Shown piece after piece: positions 58,743-64,000 of a stretch of 64,000 nucleotides of DNA. Positions within the stretch are counted from its first letter, which is position 1, and each line of letters starts with the position of its first letter. The position numbers and the translations under genes are program-made. The stretch lies in the NCBI GenBank assembly GCA_018389105.1, contig JACATO010000999.1:620001-684000 (forward strand), given 5' to 3'. The stretch is from Nautilus pompilius. Taxonomy: Eukaryota; Mollusca; Cephalopoda; Nautilida; Nautilidae. A model generated the notes under the pieces. It was given only the letters and a program-made list of their open reading frames with translations. It was not told the origin of the DNA and made no database searches.

Positions 58743-61700
58743 TATTTAGCTTGTTCTTACATGGTCATTTTAAATACTGTTACTGTATATAAGCAAATAG
58801 GCTTTTGATACAAGTCTGTAATGATTACAGATCCCTTCCAGGCTTTTAGCGATAGCTTCCCTTTCTACAGTACATGCAAGTAAAAACTCTGAAAAGTATC
58901 TACTTGACCTACTGTCTGTAGCTGAAATATTTAATATGAGGAAACATTTTTAATCAGCACAATATGAAAATATGTAAAGATAAAAATTGCTGTAATCCTA
59001 AATAAAGCCAGTAACATTAACCTACCTTTGAGAAAGGTGTTGGATACACCAAAACATTCAACAGACTTTCACAAATGGAAAGAAATTCTCTAAAATGTAT
59101 ATACAGTACTATGCTAACTGTTTGACATTCTATTCTCTCTTAAGGTGAAAAAAAAAAACATTTGAAATCAATGTCTGATTATTTGTTAAGCTATTTAAAT
59201 ATGACTATACCGACTGCAAATTCCAACTGTAGTTTGTAGTCGTCATTTTATGCATTATTTGCATTAACTATTTTGTAGCATATCTTTAATGCAGTAGCAT
59301 TACTTCAATAAAACTATGGTGTATTAGGTTTACTTAGAGCCACTCTGAAATGCAAGTTAGTTCAGAATTTTCTGATCACTTTGTTAATAGTAATACAACT
59401 AATGAACCTTGCATATTGGCAATCTTTCCACTGTTGTACTTATGTTGCAGGCATGTATTGTTATTATTTTTTGCAGTAGATATACACATATTTTGTAGTG
59501 GGTTTCTATTTCTGGAGCATTCAAGTGGGTCCAGCTGGTCCCAAACTGCAACCTATTGGTTCACAAGATTCTGGATGTGATGGTTTGAACACATCAGCCC
59601 ACTGTGCTGCAGGTTCATTATAAATGAGTTGATTTAAACATTTCTAAAAACTTGTTTATTCACTATTGTAACCACCATTTAACAGGTTGTTTGGTTCAGC
59701 CAAGCAAAATGCATTATGAAGAATTTCTGAGATAAAAAAACAATAGATGCAGTAATACAATCAAAATAAACCAACCACAAAACCTAATGAAGTCCACATC
59801 ACAGTTTCCATCATACAGTACAAGAAATGATGTTTATACAACATGCCCCTAGTGTCTGCTTCATTCTTGGACATCTGCAGGTTGTATCATCTCTAGTTGT
59901 GGAAAAACCAATTGTCTTTCTGTATGCTCGCTTATTTTTGGCTACTATGGTACATTAAAGTAAATGTCTACAATAAAGATATGACCTGCAAAGCCATATA
60001 TGATATCCCCTCCCCCAGTTTATGAAGGGCCTTACTGGTATAGTGGCATAACTAAACAGTACCAGCAACTGAATTTTCAGTTTTCTGTCTATTCTGAAAT
60101 TACATTTTGTATATTCTATTCATTTAATCAAGTGATGACACCAGGTGATTGTAAAGTTGCTTATAACTTTCAGACATAACATGCAAAAGTAAAGGTATGC
60201 CTGCATAAACACGGGGTTTACTGCATTACCAGAACTTGCAGATTTTGTCACAGAAGTCCAACTTGACCATACCAATTAAAAAAAAAGGTTCTTCTAAAAT
60301 CACTGTAGCTGTAACAGAGCAACAAAAAAAAAAAGAGAGAGAGAGAGAGAGTTACCAATACCAGTTTAAACAAAACCATATTAATGTTTTGCTGAACTGT
60401 TTTAACTTGTTACAATGGGCATTCACAATATCTACTGCCATTCTCGAGAACAGGTTTCAGACACTGCAACAGATGGAATACAGCTGCATGCAAAATTGGG
60501 TTCTGTGGATGGCAAGAATGTGTCACTGGATGATGGTCTTAAGATCAGTTGTCAGCTTCGGATGGAATGATACACCAATATTTTTCAGAAAGCACGCAAA
60601 CATGAAATCCAGATTTATAGTCATTACCATGGACAAACTTCATAAGTGCTATGCAGTCTTGGAGTCTCTCTTTGCAAGCAAATCTGCAGGGAAACAAACA
60701 AATTTAATGAAGTGACATCACATAGCCTGGTGCCTCCCATCCCAAGCAAAATCTGCACATTGTAGAAATGCATTTCCCATAACTACTTGTGTATGCACAT
60801 TTACTTCCATTAAGATATGTTGTGCTTTGGGAGTTATAAGCAACTGGCTTCGAAATGAACATGGTCACCCAGTGCATATGGGTTTTACAGATGATGTCTA
60901 TAGGAAATTTGTACATATCTGAAGCATTTTCTTGCTAATATCAATATTCAACATCTGCTACATCTTATACAACATTAAGAAAACAGTTAGATTTTCAAAT
61001 AATTGATTCTGTACCACTAGTGCCCACCTGTCAGATTATGAATTTTTTTTTATTTTTTTTTTTAAAAGAAAGTATCAAATTTTTTACCTTCCTCCTCCTG
61101 TCAGGTGTTTTGAATAATTTTTGCAATCTAGCTTTTCAGATAAATGTTTGAGAGATCATTCTGATCCAAAACATTAAACAAACAAAACAGTATAGCTGAA
61201 ATATGCAATCCATTAAAAATTAACTGCTAATCATTTTATAAGCTTGAGATAAAAAGTAAGTAAATGCATTAAAAACCGATGGTTTTGGAAACAGTGTTGA
61301 GAGGCTGATAATTTAAGTAAGGATTGTATTAAAAGAAAGAAATAAGACCATGTTCATATAAATCAATCTTACTGCATCTGGTATGGGAAACAAGCATTTA
61401 AAGTAAAACTAATTTAAAACAATTATCCTAAGCTGAAATTTTAGTGGTAGATTTTGCATTCTTGTCTAGAATTTGTTTGGTTAGTGATTCACCTCTAAGG
61501 CCTTTCATTTTAAATACAATTTTCTGGCCTCAAGTTCAGCTTTATATTAAAGATATTTCTTGAACTATTTTTACATTTACATCGCAGTTTTTGTAGACAA
61601 AAAAAAAAAAAAAAGTAAAGTAAACATAACTATTATTCAGTTTACATAGTGCAATATATATTTTTAGGATTCTTTTTTCAAAAAGTAAAAACTAAACATT

Positions 61701-62195
61701 AAAATGCTGCCTACATCACTGTACCAAATATTGCTCAGGATACACGATTTCCTGCTTAAGTTTGCAATATACAGTGCCACGACAAATGTCACAAAAACAA
61801 TACAAAAAATAGTATAGGGCTTTAATTTGAAAAAAAAAAAAATGATGATCATGTTGGATGACTGAATACATGAAATTTCCATGAACAAAGCACAGTAGTC
61901 CAAAAAGTGTTTATCTGTAGCATTCAATAATGGAGAAGTCCAGAAGCCGAAGTAATAAAGTCACACTGTAGATAAGATAAACCTGTAAGTCTAAATGAAG
62001 ATATGGAGACATCAGCTATACTACTAGTATACCTTTGCAAGTACACAGTACACTGGTTACATCTACATGTACAATTACATTGCACTGTCAGCTTTTTATA
62101 CATATGTAGACCATGTTGTACATCAATGTCAGTTTCAAGCAAACAGCCGGGCATACACAGGGTAACTACTACAGCACTTGGTAATGTATATATAT
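58743..62195. other. Intergenic, no intact gene seen
   Basis: AT-rich sequence. A stretch at about 60440-60560 reads in one frame like part of an Ig domain (GSVDGKNVSL and LKISCQL) but hits a stop at once. Near 60218 a TIR-like end (GGGGTTTACTG) lacks a partner. The last part before 62195 is probably the 3' UTR of the zinc-finger gene. Confidence 0.4.
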
Positions 62196-63148
62196 TTATA
62201 TATTTGTTTTGTGCAGCCTGATATGCTGAGCAAGACCGTTACTTGTCAGGAATACTTCTCCACAGCATTCAAACTTAAACGAGGTTTTCTCTGCATTAGA
62301 GGTTTTTTGACTGCTGATGGAACTATCTGACAGCAGTTTATCAGCAGCAGAATTAAGAGCAATTTTTCTCGCTTGACGTTTTCCCAGCAAACTGTGGTCT
62401 GAAAGCCTCTTTTTTGACTGGTTGCAAAATCTTTGCAGTTTTCTTCTGGTTCACCAGACCCTTTCTGCTCTGCACATCTCTTTCGCCTTTTAAAGTTATT
62501 CAATTTCCAAAATGACTTTCTGCCCTTTTTTTGTTTGTTACTTTTAACCATGGCACGATTCTGCTGGAGCGTTTGCACCTCTTTTCTGAAATTTGCAATT
62601 TCCAAAACAGACTTGTCAAAAATGTTCATTTTCTGGCTGCGGGACCTGTCTGCAGCAGTGTATCCTGACATATTTTTAGCCAAATTCTGTGAGAACTGTT
62701 TACTGATCCTTTCCGAAGCATGGATTTGCGTTTTCTTCTTTCTAAGGCAAATTTTTGATGGTAAATTGTATCGATTGTGGATCTTCATGTGTGTTGTCAG
62801 GTGGCTGCTCTGGGAAAAAGTTTTCTTACAAAATTTACACCCATATGGTCTCTCTCCAGTGTGGACTCTCACATGTCGGGTGAGATGGCTGCTGTTGGTA
62901 AATGACTTATCACAGAGCTTACATTTGTAAGGTTTCTCTCCTGTGTGGATCCTCAAATGCCTAATCAGCTGAGACTTATGAGGAAACACACCAGAGCAGT
63001 GGTCACATTTGTAACATTTTTCGTTGCCACCCGAAATCTGCTTTTTCAGAGGAACCTGACCATCCGTAGAGTTATTAAAGTCATACTTGTACACCCTTTC
63101 ACCGCTGTTGGTTGTCATGTGTATTGTGAAACAATTACCCTCTGACAT
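62196..63148 (-). CDS. C2H2 zinc-finger protein, last exon, with an apparent frameshift
   Basis: A - strand coding exon with an ATG at 63148 and three good C2H2 fingers: residues 48-68 (C48, C51, H64, H68), 76-96 (C76, C79, H92, H96) and 104-124 (C104, C107, H120, H124), joined by TGEKPY/TGERPY linkers. They bind DNA, so a transcription factor is likely. A basic, low-similarity region follows. In the starting frame the protein ends at 62246 with an ill-looking tail. One base of change in a run of six T (62410-62415, A on the coding strand) would instead continue with [20 protein letters not shown] and a fourth finger-like end ([10 protein letters not shown] ... LAQHIRLH), stopping at 62196. 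That last finger has Phe where the first Cys should be. Upstream exons may lie beyond 64000, since an in-frame stop comes 33 nt before the ATG with no clear acceptor identified. Confidence 0.8.
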
Positions 63149-64000
63149 CTCTGCATTAGTACCACCCTCAGTTGTCTTTTACTTGATACTATATCTGCTT
63201 AGTCAGCAGAAGTTAAGTAAAGGTAAATAAAAAATAAATTATAACAAGAAAAAAAAACGCATCAAGTTTTCTGTAATAGGATGGGAAGAAAATGATGCAG
63301 TTACATCTCAGATTCCATTGTTGGGGTTTTCAAGTCCATTGTAAATGTACAATATGGAAACTGAATGTGGTTATTAAAAATATTTTCTTTTCCTTGCAAT
63401 GCTACTGGAAAACATCATCAACTCCCCTCAGATCTAAAAGTTAAAACAAAACAGGTGCATTAACAATAATAATAATGAAAACAACCCAGGTGTCACATAC
63501 ACACTATCTTTATAAAGCAATGACATTTAGGGTTCTGCCCAGTTTAGCTTATGATGAGATGGTTTAACTAAATATGACAAATTTTCCATCTTAGCTTATA
63601 AAAACATGATGATAGAAATGCATTAATAGTATCTGGTATCTAATAGAGCTAATAGAAAGATAATTCATAACATCACTAAGACTATACAAAACACAGTAAA
63701 AGGCTGGAGCAGTGGTTACTAGTTTTAAAGCTTATATGTCATGGAAAAAAATCATCTGTCTACATCTCCACACCTGGGTCTAAACACTCATGGTCTCTGA
63801 GAGGTATACATCCTGCAGAAAAATTTCTCCTATAGGAAATTAACCCCATTAATTTACAAAATTTTTTTCCACATACTTAAAAGATGACTAAGATATTATA
63901 TACATTTTGTGAATAGTCAATATCATGTAAACCTTGGTTTAAATCTCTAATTTAGCATCTCTTCTTAGATCATAGATGTAAAAGTGATTATTTATTTCTG
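63149..64000. other. 5' flank or intron of the zinc-finger gene
   Basis: AT-rich. A possible - strand splice acceptor (CTGACTAAGCAG, near 63197-63208) lies just upstream of the first ATG, suggesting a preceding exon outside the window. No other feature was recognised. Confidence 0.35.

Noticed and set aside
60236-60715. 159-codon open frame on +
   Set aside because: Contains a poly-A/GA repeat section and no recognisable domain in this frame. An Ig-like reading is in another frame and is broken.
1-64000. CRISPR arrays, bacterial operons, rRNA genes
   Set aside because: None seen. The tandem repeats lack spacer structure, and the genes are spliced nuclear genes of an animal.

Overview
The window is nuclear DNA from an animal: genes have GT-AG introns, AATAAA signals and a CpG-rich promoter, and several classes of eukaryotic transposon are present. 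The gene content fits a lophotrochozoan, most likely a mollusc. That placement is an inference, from tRNA-derived SINE-like repeats, a secreted Ig-domain gene of the kind common in gastropods, and long CA/ATAC and GA/CT microsatellites. No taxonomic marker is decisive. All coordinates and splice sites were read by eye.

Region 1 (about 1-21.4 kb, higher GC, many microsatellites): three intronless genes for MARCHF5-like RING-CH E3 ubiquitin ligases lie on the + strand at 916-1800, 11989-12831 and 20128-21210. Each has a complete C4HC3 RING-CH and a predicted four-pass membrane region. Between the first two, on the - strand, is a gene of at least five exons (4811-9249) for a secreted cysteine-rich protein that I do not recognise. 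Also here are a dead Tc1-like transposase, a dead mariner with terminal repeats, SINE-like repeats, a 400-bp CA-type microsatellite, and a large inverted pair of CT/GA tracts.

Region 2 (about 24.7-45 kb, AT-rich): two conserved housekeeping genes diverge from one CpG-rich promoter. SDHC, the mitochondrial complex II cytochrome b subunit (-, six coding exons, 32188 to 25023), can be rebuilt completely at 170 aa. CKS, the cyclin-dependent kinase regulatory subunit (+, three coding exons, 33730 to 44910), can be rebuilt completely at 88 aa. NRF-1-like and ETS/GABP-like sites lie just upstream of the SDHC start codon. SDHC intron 1 coding interval also holds minisatellite sequence, and the following intron holds a piggyBac remnant. 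CKS intron 1 holds two dead copies of a multicopy uncharacterised gene family. CKS intron 2 holds a decayed Ty3/gypsy element whose RNase H region is split by a nearly intact Tigger/pogo transposon.

Region 3 (about 45-64 kb): two Tigger-like MITEs, a four-exon gene for a small secreted single-Ig-domain protein (50242-57101, +), and the last exon of a C2H2 zinc-finger gene (-, 63148-62196) with an apparent frameshift in a homopolymer. The remaining sequence is AT-rich, with no gene I can support.
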